DNA from: Bacteroidales bacterium
GTDB taxonomy: Bacteria > Bacteroidota > Bacteroidia > Bacteroidales > UBA932
NCBI GenBank assembly: GCA_015060205.1
Contig: SUYY01000006.1
Location: 1 to 64,000 of the forward strand
Length of the DNA: 64,000 nt
Direction: 5' to 3'
Shown here: positions 49,429-57,075 of the stretch, piece by piece
Position numbering within the stretch: position 1 is the first letter of the stretch
How the letters are laid out: each line of letters starts with the position of its first letter
Program-made: the position numbers and the translations under genes
The notes under the pieces: generated by a model
The model's input: the letters and a program-made list of their open reading frames with translations, nothing else
What the model was told of the DNA's origin: nothing
The model's database searches: none

Positions 49429-49458
49429 CAAAGATAGTGATATTTCTCAAAAAGACAA
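49429..49458 (-). promoter_or_regulatory. promoter of the atp operon
   Basis: Minus-strand TTG (49456-49458), exactly 19 bp, then TATCTTTG (49429-49436). The start near 49425 gives a leader of about 40 nt before atpD. No other promoter was seen inside the operon. Confidence 0.8.
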
Positions 49459-49463
49459 GACCA

Positions 49464-49913
49464 TCACTTATGACGGCTCAATTCTTCCCTATCCTTTTGG
49501 ACCTTTCTGTCAATAATTGCATCCACACTATAACGTCCCGGACCTGTCATGAAAAGAATCAGGAACACTACCATATATATAAGAGAAAGTTCTCCATCCG
49601 GCATCATTCCGTCGTGAACGTCAAAAAATGCGACTGCCATCGAAGCCATCATCGGGATGAGGACAATGCGCGTCACAAGTCCGGCCATAAGAAATAGGGA
49701 GCATGCGAACTCACAGAATATGGTGATCATCAAGGTCGTGTAACTTCCCAGGCCGAGTACGCTGGGATAGGTCTGGGACAGAACATTGAAAGAGGTCATC
49801 TTGTCAAGCCCATGCATAAAGAAAAGCGCACCGAAGAAAAGCCTGACGAAAAGTATCAGAAAGGAAACTCCCTTCCCTCTGAAATACTGGGGAAACAGAA
49901 AATTGTAAAACAT
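49464..49913 (-). CDS. DoxX family membrane protein
   Basis: Inner-membrane protein of 149 residues with four hydrophobic segments (about 15-35, 55-78, 82-100 and 108-126). The family pattern RLFFGALFFMHGLDKM lies in the first helix and LFLMAGLVTRIVLIPMM in the third. DoxX-like proteins are small quinone- or redox-associated membrane proteins of mostly unknown function. It lies upstream of atpD on the same strand and divergent from the aldo/keto reductase. Confidence 0.85.
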   Translation of the reverse strand: MFYNFLFPQYFRGKGVSFLILFVRLFFGALFFMHGLDKMTSFNVLSQTYPSVLGLGSYTTLMITIFCEFACSLFLMAGLVTRIVLIPMMASMAVAFFDVHDGMMPDGELSLIYMVVFLILFMTGPGRYSVDAIIDRKVQKDREELSRHK

Positions 49914-49981
49914 ATCAGTTCGTTTTATAGTTCAGCAGCAGAATTTCCAACATCCGTTCCAAAACCGACTGATAATTTTTG

Positions 49982-49989
49982 TATTTTTG
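49982..49989 (+). promoter_or_regulatory. -7 box of the aldo/keto reductase
   Basis: TATTTTTG matches TAnnTTTG, 20 bp before the ATG at 50010. No matching -33 TTG at 19-20 bp. Confidence 0.5.
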
Positions 49990-50009
49990 CAGACCAAATT
50001 TTGCAAGAC

Positions 50010-50852
50010 ATGGAAAAGATAATGCTGAACAATGGCGTGGAGATGCCTTTACTGGGATACGGAGTATTCAAAGTGGACCCGAAAGAGTCCGAAAGATGCG
50101 TCAGGGATGCACTGAGCGTGGGATACAGAATGATTGACACAGCCCAGTTCTATGCTAATGAAGAAGGAGTGGGAAATGCCATTGCAGGCAGCGGAATCGC
50201 AAGAGAGGATATTTTCCTCGTGACAAAGATATGGCTGACAAACGGCGGTGAGGAGCGCGCAGCGGAGTCTCTTAGGGAAAGTCTTGACAAACTGCAGACC
50301 GACTATGTGGACCTGCTTCTGGTACATCAGCCGTACGGTGATTACTATGGAATATACAGAACTCTGGAAAAGGCTCTTGCACAAGGACTTACACGAGCAA
50401 TCGGACTGAGCAACTTCTATGACGACCGTTTCTATGACCTGGTACACGCGGCAGGAATCAAGCCCGCTGTAAACCAGTTGGAGACCAACGTGTTCAGCCA
50501 GCAGAACGCAATGCGTCAGATGATGCAGGAGACAGACACAAGGCTCATGGCCTGGGGACCTATGGGACAGGGAAAATACAATTTCTTCGACCACGAAGTC
50601 CTGACTGCAATCGGTCGCAAATATGGCAAGACAGCCTCACAGGTAGGTCTGAGATTCCTTGTACAGCAAGGCATTCCTGTGATTCCAAAATCCACAAGCA
50701 AGGTCAGGATGGAGGAGAACATGAAGATATTCGACTTCGCTCTTGAGGAAGCAGACATGGAAATACTCAGAGGTCTGAACATCCACGACAAGGGATCCAG
50801 AAGTTATACCGATGTCGAATATGCAAAAAGAATCATAGCACAGGTATTCTGA
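50010..50852 (+). CDS. aldo/keto reductase
   Basis: NADPH-dependent carbonyl reductase of 280 residues in the 2,5-diketo-gluconate reductase-like subgroup. The catalytic tetrad is D43 (MIDTAQFY), Y48, K73 (LVTKIW) and H106 (LLVHQP). GLSNFYDDRFYDL and IPVIPKSTSKVRMEEN, with the NADPH-phosphate-binding KS, are typical. The frame extends 66 codons upstream through the promoter and into antisense of DoxX; MEKIMLNNGVEMPLLG is the family start. The physiological substrate is not deducible. Confidence 0.93.
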   Translation: MEKIMLNNGVEMPLLGYGVFKVDPKESERCVRDALSVGYRMIDTAQFYANEEGVGNAIAGSGIAREDIFLVTKIWLTNGGEERAAESLRESLDKLQTDYVDLLLVHQPYGDYYGIYRTLEKALAQGLTRAIGLSNFYDDRFYDLVHAAGIKPAVNQLETNVFSQQNAMRQMMQETDTRLMAWGPMGQGKYNFFDHEVLTAIGRKYGKTASQVGLRFLVQQGIPVIPKSTSKVRMEENMKIFDFALEEADMEILRGLNIHDKGSRSYTDVEYAKRIIAQVF

Positions 50853-50857
50853 AAAAG

Positions 50858-50900
50858 AAGTCTCGAATCCCGTCGGCCGACCGACATTGATTCGAGACTT
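50858..50900. terminator. bidirectional terminator
   Basis: A 12-bp stem AAGTCTCGAATC / GATTCGAGACTT with a 19-nt loop lies between convergent genes. It is followed by TTTTC on the plus strand and CTTTTTC on the minus strand, so it can serve both genes. Confidence 0.8.
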
Positions 50901-50904
50901 TTCA

Positions 50905-51789
50905 TTATTTCATATCGTATGTATATGTCCATTCCAGTTCGTCTCCCGGTTCGAGACTATATGGAATGAACGGCTCGATACATCCCACCCTGTGGTTCGA
51001 CCAGAATGCAATACGGTGGAACGGGAGGTCGGCACCGAACGTGACCTTATGTCCGGAAGTTTCTATGGAGAACACCTCGCCGGTCACCTCCGACCCGTCT
51101 GACGGCTTGAGATTGCCCATGAACACGCTCTCTCCTTTTTCTATCGGACGGGAGAAACTGATTCCGCCTTCAGAAAGCGCCACGCTGTCATATTCAGTCC
51201 TCCAGTTGCCGCAAGGAGCGAAAGGGAAATCTATCTCTATCTCCGGTCCCGGACGGGCATCCCCGAATGTGAAGAAGTTGTGATTATACATCTCTCCTTC
51301 AATATTATAGCGTCCCGTATTGCACAGATGATGGGTTATTTCAAAATGAGTTCCGTCAATGATCCTCACCACCTTCTCATAGACATAGCCCCAGTCTTCG
51401 GAATCCACCACATGGACAAATGTCGCGGAATCCTCGTCACATGTGACGGTCCATCTGCCCGGATCTGCCACCTTATATAACTTGAAGTGGTCGTATGGGG
51501 CATCATCCTCCTTCAGAAGAAGTCCCACTCCCGGCTTCACGAACACATCCCCCACCTCAGCATGCTCATATCCGCTTTCGCCGAACTCCTCAGAAGTACC
51601 GCATACGGCATCATGCGCATATGGGTCATACCTGTCGAACCACTCGTCAGCAAATACGAATCCATCCAGGACTATCCTACGGAATATACCGGAATGGTCG
51701 AACCTCGTGCCACGATAATACCCATCCTCAAACGACGGAGGGCAAAGAGTAAGTTCCAAAGAATCCTTGGCGATGATGATATTTTCCAT
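50905..51789 (-). CDS. galactose mutarotase-like fold protein
   Basis: A 294-residue cytoplasmic protein, no signal peptide. The sequence is beta-rich. EGEMYNHNFFTFGDARPGPE and HLCNTG resemble the substrate-binding region of aldose-1-epimerase-like proteins, and LPFHRIAFWSNHRVGCIEPF fits the C-terminal barrel. The canonical catalytic pair cannot be assigned with certainty, so the enzymatic activity is open. Convergent with the aldo/keto reductase. A weak -7 box (TAATTTAG, 51836-51843) lies upstream. Confidence 0.65.
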   Translation of the reverse strand: MENIIIAKDSLELTLCPPSFEDGYYRGTRFDHSGIFRRIVLDGFVFADEWFDRYDPYAHDAVCGTSEEFGESGYEHAEVGDVFVKPGVGLLLKEDDAPYDHFKLYKVADPGRWTVTCDEDSATFVHVVDSEDWGYVYEKVVRIIDGTHFEITHHLCNTGRYNIEGEMYNHNFFTFGDARPGPEIEIDFPFAPCGNWRTEYDSVALSEGGISFSRPIEKGESVFMGNLKPSDGSEVTGEVFSIETSGHKVTFGADLPFHRIAFWSNHRVGCIEPFIPYSLEPGDELEWTYTYDMK

Positions 51790-52092
51790 GTCAGAATGTT
51801 TTTAATGCACAATGATGATTTTTCGCTAAATTAACGAAAAAAAACATACACTTATGAAAAAATCCCTGAAAAGGTGGATTTCAGGGATGATGTCATAATA
51901 GAAAATCTGAATAGACAGGGAGATGGTCGAAAGTAAGGGCAAACCGTAGAGCCTGCCCTTACCCGGACGCCCGCCTCGCAAATACGGGACACCCTGATCA
52001 AATACTTAAAAATAGAAGATGTTTGAATATAAATACGAAAATTTAACCTAACTCTAACTTATTATGATGCCAACCCAAACATCTTCTAATGC
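51790..52092. other. intergenic region with hairpins and a long inverted repeat
   Basis: No gene is visible in these 303 bp. Three inverted repeats are present: ATCCCTGAA/TTCAGGGAT (51862-51888), GTAAGGGCA/TGCCCTTAC (51933-51962), and a perfect 12-bp pair AGAAGATGTTTG / CAAACATCTTCT at 52014-52025 and 52076-52087, whose right arm ends 6 bp before the PUL's last gene. One or more probably terminate the PUL transcript. Confidence 0.55.
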
Positions 52093-54243
52093 CTATATAC
52101 GTTCGTAAAGCAGAACTGCCATATCGTATTGCCCCAGACGCACACGATGGCCCTTTCTATCAGACACACTTCCGTTTCCTGTAACGGAACTCTCCACATA
52201 ACGATAGCCTGGAACATCTATCACCGCCGACATCACATCCTGCCTGTCCATATTCTGATGAGCCACCACTACCGCCATCCTTGAGCCGTCCTCACTAAGG
52301 AAAGACCGGGCATCGAGCAAAGCATTGGAACATGTAAATCCGAAGACATCGTTATAGCGTCCCAGCAGCAGACAGTCCTTGTACTTTTCCTTGATATCAT
52401 TAGCCTGCTTCAGATATGCCTGATACACAGGAGTCTGCGAAATTATGCCTCGACAACGCCATATCTCTATATCATTTCTCTGACCGTCAAGAACGGTATT
52501 GTTGACATGGCGAGGAACATCCACATCGTCCCTGAGTCCCCTGTCGGTAAATATTATTTCAGGGAAAGTATAGCGGAAGAACCTCAACCAACGTTCCGGA
52601 CCGTCATTTGCCGGATAACCATGTGTATAGTGACAATAGTGGCATAAGGCGTCAACTGTCCCTTCTGCGCCAAGCGCAAAATCCGGAGCCTTTTCAGCAT
52701 AACGCCCGCGAAGAAGTTTCAGACACTCCGCACGCTTCTGTATTCCGAATACATCAGGTACAGGATACTCGCGGGAGTTGTCCCAGTTGGCACTCTCACC
52801 TTCGATATAACCGAGTTGGTCAAAAAACACACTATGGGCACCCAATTCATAGGCTCTGTCCTGAAGAGCAAACAGCACCTTGTTCCACTCAGGGTCCATC
52901 ATCGTGGCGACAGCGAAGGTTCGCTGATCATATTCTCCGAGCCATGTTCCCTGACCGGTGAACTTGTAGCGCTCGAGTATTTCAGAACCAGTATTGTCAT
53001 GACGGCACACTTGAGAGCCTTTTCCACTCCTGTAGAAGCGGCTTTCACGGTCTATGAGTTTGCCGTTATAATAGAGCAGCAGATGATTTCCATTTGCCTG
53101 ATATTGAGCGATCTCCTTTTTAAGAGCCTCATCTCCACCCTGTTCCATGTCCGGAGAATAGTCAGGATTGCCGTTATCCATACCTTCTTCCCACCATCCG
53201 AACAGAAAGAGCGCATTTGCACCGACACTCTGTCCGGCCTGATCCACCTTTCCATTAATATCCGGATATCTGAAGAAATATTCTCCATACTGGTGCTTGA
53301 AGATGACTCTTTGCCAACTCTTGACCTCACGAAGCCATTGAGGAGCAGTCTGATAATCCCACCAGGTATCCGCCCATCTACGGTAAATTCCCGAAGCCAC
53401 GTGCCATGTTCCCGTATATGGAGAAACCACATTTGCGTCGCATTCCCACTTCTCTCCGCAGAAGCAATGAGGATATTTGAAGAAACCGAACTCCAGTATA
53501 TCTTCATTTCCGTTTTCGTCAGTATAAGCACGCAGACCATGCCATGTATCCTGGAAGGTATTGTCATGGGAGCCGAAATACAGTCCCTGCTCCTCTCCGA
53601 ACAGGCCGAAACAGTTCATGAACACCTTGTAACCGTACTTGACATCCCTTTGACGGAATATCTGCTCCGGACGCTTGTATGGTGAAGACTGCACCTTATT
53701 GATTGCCTTGACCGGGTCGTCGAAGAGTTTTCCTCCCGCTTCCGACGTGTAGAGTCTGTGGTCAGGCGGAAGTACTGCTCCATGTACGAGCGGATAATGA
53801 AGTTCACGCATTACCGTATGAGGCTCGTTGTTTTCAAGGACAGAGCCGAACCTGACCTTGTCATCCTCAAGGGTAACTGTCAGGAGCACCTTCATGTCAA
53901 GGGTCCTGCCATGAGCGGTGAGCGAATCATATCGAAGAGTGATGACATCACCCTCGCATGAGATCTCCGGATGCTGGTCCGAACCCAGAATCTCGATTTC
54001 CTTTTCATAAGGAGCATCATAGTAAAGTCTCCAAAGGAGATCTCCACCAGCATAGTCATGACCTGTAATGACATTTCTCAATGAGGCAAGAGAGCCGTCA
54101 GGAGCAATGCCGACAGACATCAGACCGTTCTCAAGCACGGCCATATCCTTCTGAGGCAAGACCACGCTTTCCGAATCCCCCCTGCATGCCGAGATCAGTA
54201 CGGCCATTGTAAGAAGGACAAATATCTTTTTCAGAATATTCAT
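52093..54243 (-). CDS. DUF6259-like lipoprotein, candidate glycoside hydrolase
   Basis: 716 residues. Signal peptide with lipobox (LISAC, about Cys20). The N-terminal ~270 residues are beta-rich (GH-type sandwich), followed by a TIM-barrel-like region with aromatic-rich segments (WWDYQTAPQWLREVKSWQ). Acidic residues at strand ends include SVFFDQLGYIEGE and FALGAEGTVDALCHYCH, which are candidates for catalytic residues. A C-terminal beta-sandwich closes the protein. I recognise the plan as the Bacteroidota DUF6259 type; activity is not established. Last gene of the PUL, overlapping the EEP gene by 4 bp (ATGA). Confidence 0.68.
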   Translation of the reverse strand: MNILKKIFVLLTMAVLISACRGDSESVVLPQKDMAVLENGLMSVGIAPDGSLASLRNVITGHDYAGGDLLWRLYYDAPYEKEIEILGSDQHPEISCEGDVITLRYDSLTAHGRTLDMKVLLTVTLEDDKVRFGSVLENNEPHTVMRELHYPLVHGAVLPPDHRLYTSEAGGKLFDDPVKAINKVQSSPYKRPEQIFRQRDVKYGYKVFMNCFGLFGEEQGLYFGSHDNTFQDTWHGLRAYTDENGNEDILEFGFFKYPHCFCGEKWECDANVVSPYTGTWHVASGIYRRWADTWWDYQTAPQWLREVKSWQRVIFKHQYGEYFFRYPDINGKVDQAGQSVGANALFLFGWWEEGMDNGNPDYSPDMEQGGDEALKKEIAQYQANGNHLLLYYNGKLIDRESRFYRSGKGSQVCRHDNTGSEILERYKFTGQGTWLGEYDQRTFAVATMMDPEWNKVLFALQDRAYELGAHSVFFDQLGYIEGESANWDNSREYPVPDVFGIQKRAECLKLLRGRYAEKAPDFALGAEGTVDALCHYCHYTHGYPANDGPERWLRFFRYTFPEIIFTDRGLRDDVDVPRHVNNTVLDGQRNDIEIWRCRGIISQTPVYQAYLKQANDIKEKYKDCLLLGRYNDVFGFTCSNALLDARSFLSEDGSRMAVVVAHQNMDRQDVMSAVIDVPGYRYVESSVTGNGSVSDRKGHRVRLGQYDMAVLLYERI

Positions 54244-55436
54244 TTTTCTATCTTGAATTTAACCCATAAAGGGAAATGATCCGATGGATAAAAACCACCA
54301 TAGAGAGTATTGTCGCAGTGATACAGTTGCGGTTTGAGTCCCTCTCCCCGATAAAACACATAATCTATCCTTGAAGAACCGTTGACCGACTTGTATCCGT
54401 TGTAGGTTCCTGCCGCTCCCGTACGTTTCACCGCCTTGAGATAGGAGTCTGTCCAATGTGCGGCATATGTCATATAGACTGAACCTTCCACCGATGACTG
54501 CTTGGCATTCATATCACCGACAAAGAATGATGGAAGCCCTTCCTTATTGTATTTCTTCTCCATTTCCACATATACCGGGGCACTTTCCTCATTGCTCTTG
54601 CCGTTCAGACATCCGTGGTTGTTCATCACAAAGAATCTTGCTCCTGTAGCCTTGTGGGTAAGGATGCAGCAACAGCCACCTCTATTGAAACTGCCCTGAC
54701 TGCCCTTGTCATTGACGGTCATGACATCCGGTGTACTGCAAGCCCAGAAGTAATGCCAGTCGGAAAGAGTGAACTTGTCCTTGCGGTAACCTATACCCTG
54801 TGCTCTGCTTCCCTTACCGTTCTGCGAATATGGGCTGAAATAGCAGAATGAGTATTTTGACGACAGTTCGCTGTCCAGCCAGGTCTGAGTCTTGTCATCG
54901 ACCTCCTGAATGCCGAAGAAATCGAAAGGACATGACAGCATCGATGTTTTCAAACGTTCCTTCCTCTCGCTCCAGGCATTGTCGGTTCCATTGTCCAGAT
55001 GACTCATCCTGAGGTTGTATGAACCCACACAAAGCAGATCGTCAGCAGGGGGGTCTCCGCCCTCTTTGCCGGCAGCCTGAACAAGAACGGTCTCCGCCTT
55101 TTTTCCACCCTTTGTCACAAAGACTATCTTTGCCTTACGTTCCTCATTGAACCTGTTCTCAGTCACTCTTACGGACACCTGGAGGTTTCCTGAGCCGGAT
55201 GTCCTGCTGAGTGTAGCCCAGATGACCTCCTGAACATCTTCTGCTTCAATGCTGACATTCCACCTTGTATTAGAAGACACTTCCATGGAATAACTTGCAA
55301 GAGATGCAGATGCCTGTATTTCAGACACAGAGACACTGATCTCATCAGCAACTTCCTGCACGTCTCCCTTCTGGCAGGAAACCAGGAACATTCCTGCCAG
55401 AAGAAGAAACGACATCTTTATTCTTTGACCGATCAT
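54240..55436 (-). CDS. BACON-EEP (endonuclease/exonuclease/phosphatase) lipoprotein
   Basis: 398 residues. Lipobox LVSC near 21. A BACON-like Ig domain at about 30-125 (SNTRWNVSIEAEDVQEVIWATLSR in parts) precedes an EEP-superfamily hydrolase with its catalytic set in order: GSYNLR, FGIQEVD, MNNHGCL, GDMNAK, SRIDYVFYRG and YPSDHFPLW. The active site looks complete. EEP enzymes cleave phosphodiesters or phosphomonoesters (DNases, sphingomyelinases, inositol phosphatases). It shares many blocks with the EEP lipoprotein at 62268-63137 (FSPY..GKG.RAQ, TPDV, RGG.C.I, PSDH), so the two are paralogues. Starts overlapping the BACON gene by 4 bp. Confidence 0.85.
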   Translation of the reverse strand: MIGQRIKMSFLLLAGMFLVSCQKGDVQEVADEISVSVSEIQASASLASYSMEVSSNTRWNVSIEAEDVQEVIWATLSRTSGSGNLQVSVRVTENRFNEERKAKIVFVTKGGKKAETVLVQAAGKEGGDPPADDLLCVGSYNLRMSHLDNGTDNAWSERKERLKTSMLSCPFDFFGIQEVDDKTQTWLDSELSSKYSFCYFSPYSQNGKGSRAQGIGYRKDKFTLSDWHYFWACSTPDVMTVNDKGSQGSFNRGGCCCILTHKATGARFFVMNNHGCLNGKSNEESAPVYVEMEKKYNKEGLPSFFVGDMNAKQSSVEGSVYMTYAAHWTDSYLKAVKRTGAAGTYNGYKSVNGSSRIDYVFYRGEGLKPQLYHCDNTLYGGFYPSDHFPLWVKFKIEK

Positions 55437-57055
55437 CTGGATACAGGAGTATATACAAGTTCGAGAGTGGCGATTCCGCCCTTCGCGTAGGCATAGAGAT
55501 AATACACTGTTCCGGCAGCAGTACCGCTAAGAGTGTAATTATATGTCTTGCCTCCGGCAGCATCCCATTCCTGACGTTCTCCACCCAAAACATAGTCCGA
55601 ATCTGCAGGATGGCTTGTTCCTTCCGCCACTATGCTTGTTATACCTATCTGAGGCTTGGTAGAACTCATTTTTGCATTGTGGCATGTCACACGGTAAAGA
55701 GCATAACCATCTATGGCAGGAAGACCGAGATAGCGCTTCTCAGCATAGAAAGTGAAGTAACCCGGCACTGCATTTTCCCCCTCGACAGGAGCCATCCAGT
55801 AACATCCTATCGCAGATGCTCCCTTGCAAGCAGTGAGAGTGAAAGTATAATCTGTCGAATTCATATTGTACACACATTGCAGTTCGCCTTTATCGGTAGC
55901 CTTTGCAACAGGCCAGCCCTCCTGTGGCGTTCCTGTAAAATCGAAAGTAAGTTTGAGAGCATTTTCAGGATCCGGTACTACAGGTACCTCCGGATCAGGC
56001 TCCGGTTCCGGCTCCGGCTCTACCTCTGGTTCCACGTCAGGCTCCGGTGAGGGTTCAGTGCCGTCAGCATCAGCATAGAACAGTCTGACAGAATGGATTA
56101 TACCGGCTCTATTGAGACATGTGATCCAGTACACAGTATTGACCGCAGTTTCCGACAAGTCATATGTATAGGTAGCCATATTGGTATTCTGACCCTGAGG
56201 TTCTCCACCGTCAACATACTTGACATTCTTGTCTGATGAATTTTCTACATTATAGACCCTTGTAGAGATACCCATATCTCTCGGATTTGAAGGATTGTCC
56301 AATGTACTTGCATTCTGAGTGATCTCCACTTTCACTATCTTCTTTCCTTCCAGAGCAGGGAGACCCAGATAACGGTATGTACCGCAGTAAACGCCCTTGG
56401 CAGGATCAAGATAAATATTGTGGGCGACGGCACCGTTAGGATCGGCAAAAATAAAGTCAAAATCCTTACCGTCAAGGCTGTAAGTAACTGTTCCCCTTCT
56501 TCGGAGGTTCTCAGGGTCATCAGTCTCCGTACCCATGTCCAGAGCAAGTCCGGAATCATAACTCTTGAGTGTTCCCCAACTTACGTCCTTTGAAGTCGGC
56601 CAGTCAAGAGTTCCTGTAGTGAAGTCGAAATAATACTCGTAGATGACCGGTTCAGGATCAGGCAGGACCGGTGCAGGATTAGCCTGCTGGACAATATCGA
56701 TGAACGCCTTGACGTCACCGCAGGTGAGTGTTACTGTTGCAGACCGCTCGAAAGAAGGATTCTCAAGAACAAGTATCTGGAAGGACCTGTTATCCTTTCC
56801 TGAAGAGATGTCACACTGTACCCAATCCACCGCAACGCCTTCTGAATCTGTCTTTGAAACGGTCCACGAGCAGTTTGACTCCACGTTTACATCATATACT
56901 CCTTCCTCCCATGAAGCATCTACCTGAGATGGGTTCACAGTGATGTAGTCATCATCCGGAGTTACGTCCTCCGGTTTCTCCTGACAGCCTGCTGCAAGCA
57001 TGAGTGCAGCAAAAGACGAAGCCATCAGAGCAAATAATCTGGTTTTCATACTCAA
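55433..57055 (-). CDS. BACON lipoprotein with duplicated C-terminal module
   Basis: 540 residues. Lipobox LAAGC near 24. A BACON domain at about 38-128 (VESNCSWTVSK) is followed by two similar ~180-residue modules: about 137-330 and about 365-540, joined by a Glu/Pro repeat linker (PEPDVEPEVEPEPEPEPDP). Shared landmarks are FDFT..GWP..K, YRYLGLPALEG / KRYLGLPAIDG, GGE.Q near the end, and NTVYWITC / GTVYYLYA followed by a hydrophobic strand. The modules are not a family I recognise. Position after SusD suggests a surface glycan-binding protein in the SusE/SusF role. An alternative start is the second Met (57049). Confidence 0.75.
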   Translation of the reverse strand: MSMKTRLFALMASSFAALMLAAGCQEKPEDVTPDDDYITVNPSQVDASWEEGVYDVNVESNCSWTVSKTDSEGVAVDWVQCDISSGKDNRSFQILVLENPSFERSATVTLTCGDVKAFIDIVQQANPAPVLPDPEPVIYEYYFDFTTGTLDWPTSKDVSWGTLKSYDSGLALDMGTETDDPENLRRRGTVTYSLDGKDFDFIFADPNGAVAHNIYLDPAKGVYCGTYRYLGLPALEGKKIVKVEITQNASTLDNPSNPRDMGISTRVYNVENSSDKNVKYVDGGEPQGQNTNMATYTYDLSETAVNTVYWITCLNRAGIIHSVRLFYADADGTEPSPEPDVEPEVEPEPEPEPDPEVPVVPDPENALKLTFDFTGTPQEGWPVAKATDKGELQCVYNMNSTDYTFTLTACKGASAIGCYWMAPVEGENAVPGYFTFYAEKRYLGLPAIDGYALYRVTCHNAKMSSTKPQIGITSIVAEGTSHPADSDYVLGGERQEWDAAGGKTYNYTLSGTAAGTVYYLYAYAKGGIATLELVYTPVSR

Positions 57056-57075
57056 TTGATTTTATTGGTTATCAG

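Noticed and set aside
52816..53685. 289-codon plus-strand frame inside the DUF6259-like gene
   Set aside because: Shadow of a conserved gene whose overlaps with its neighbours support the minus-strand reading.
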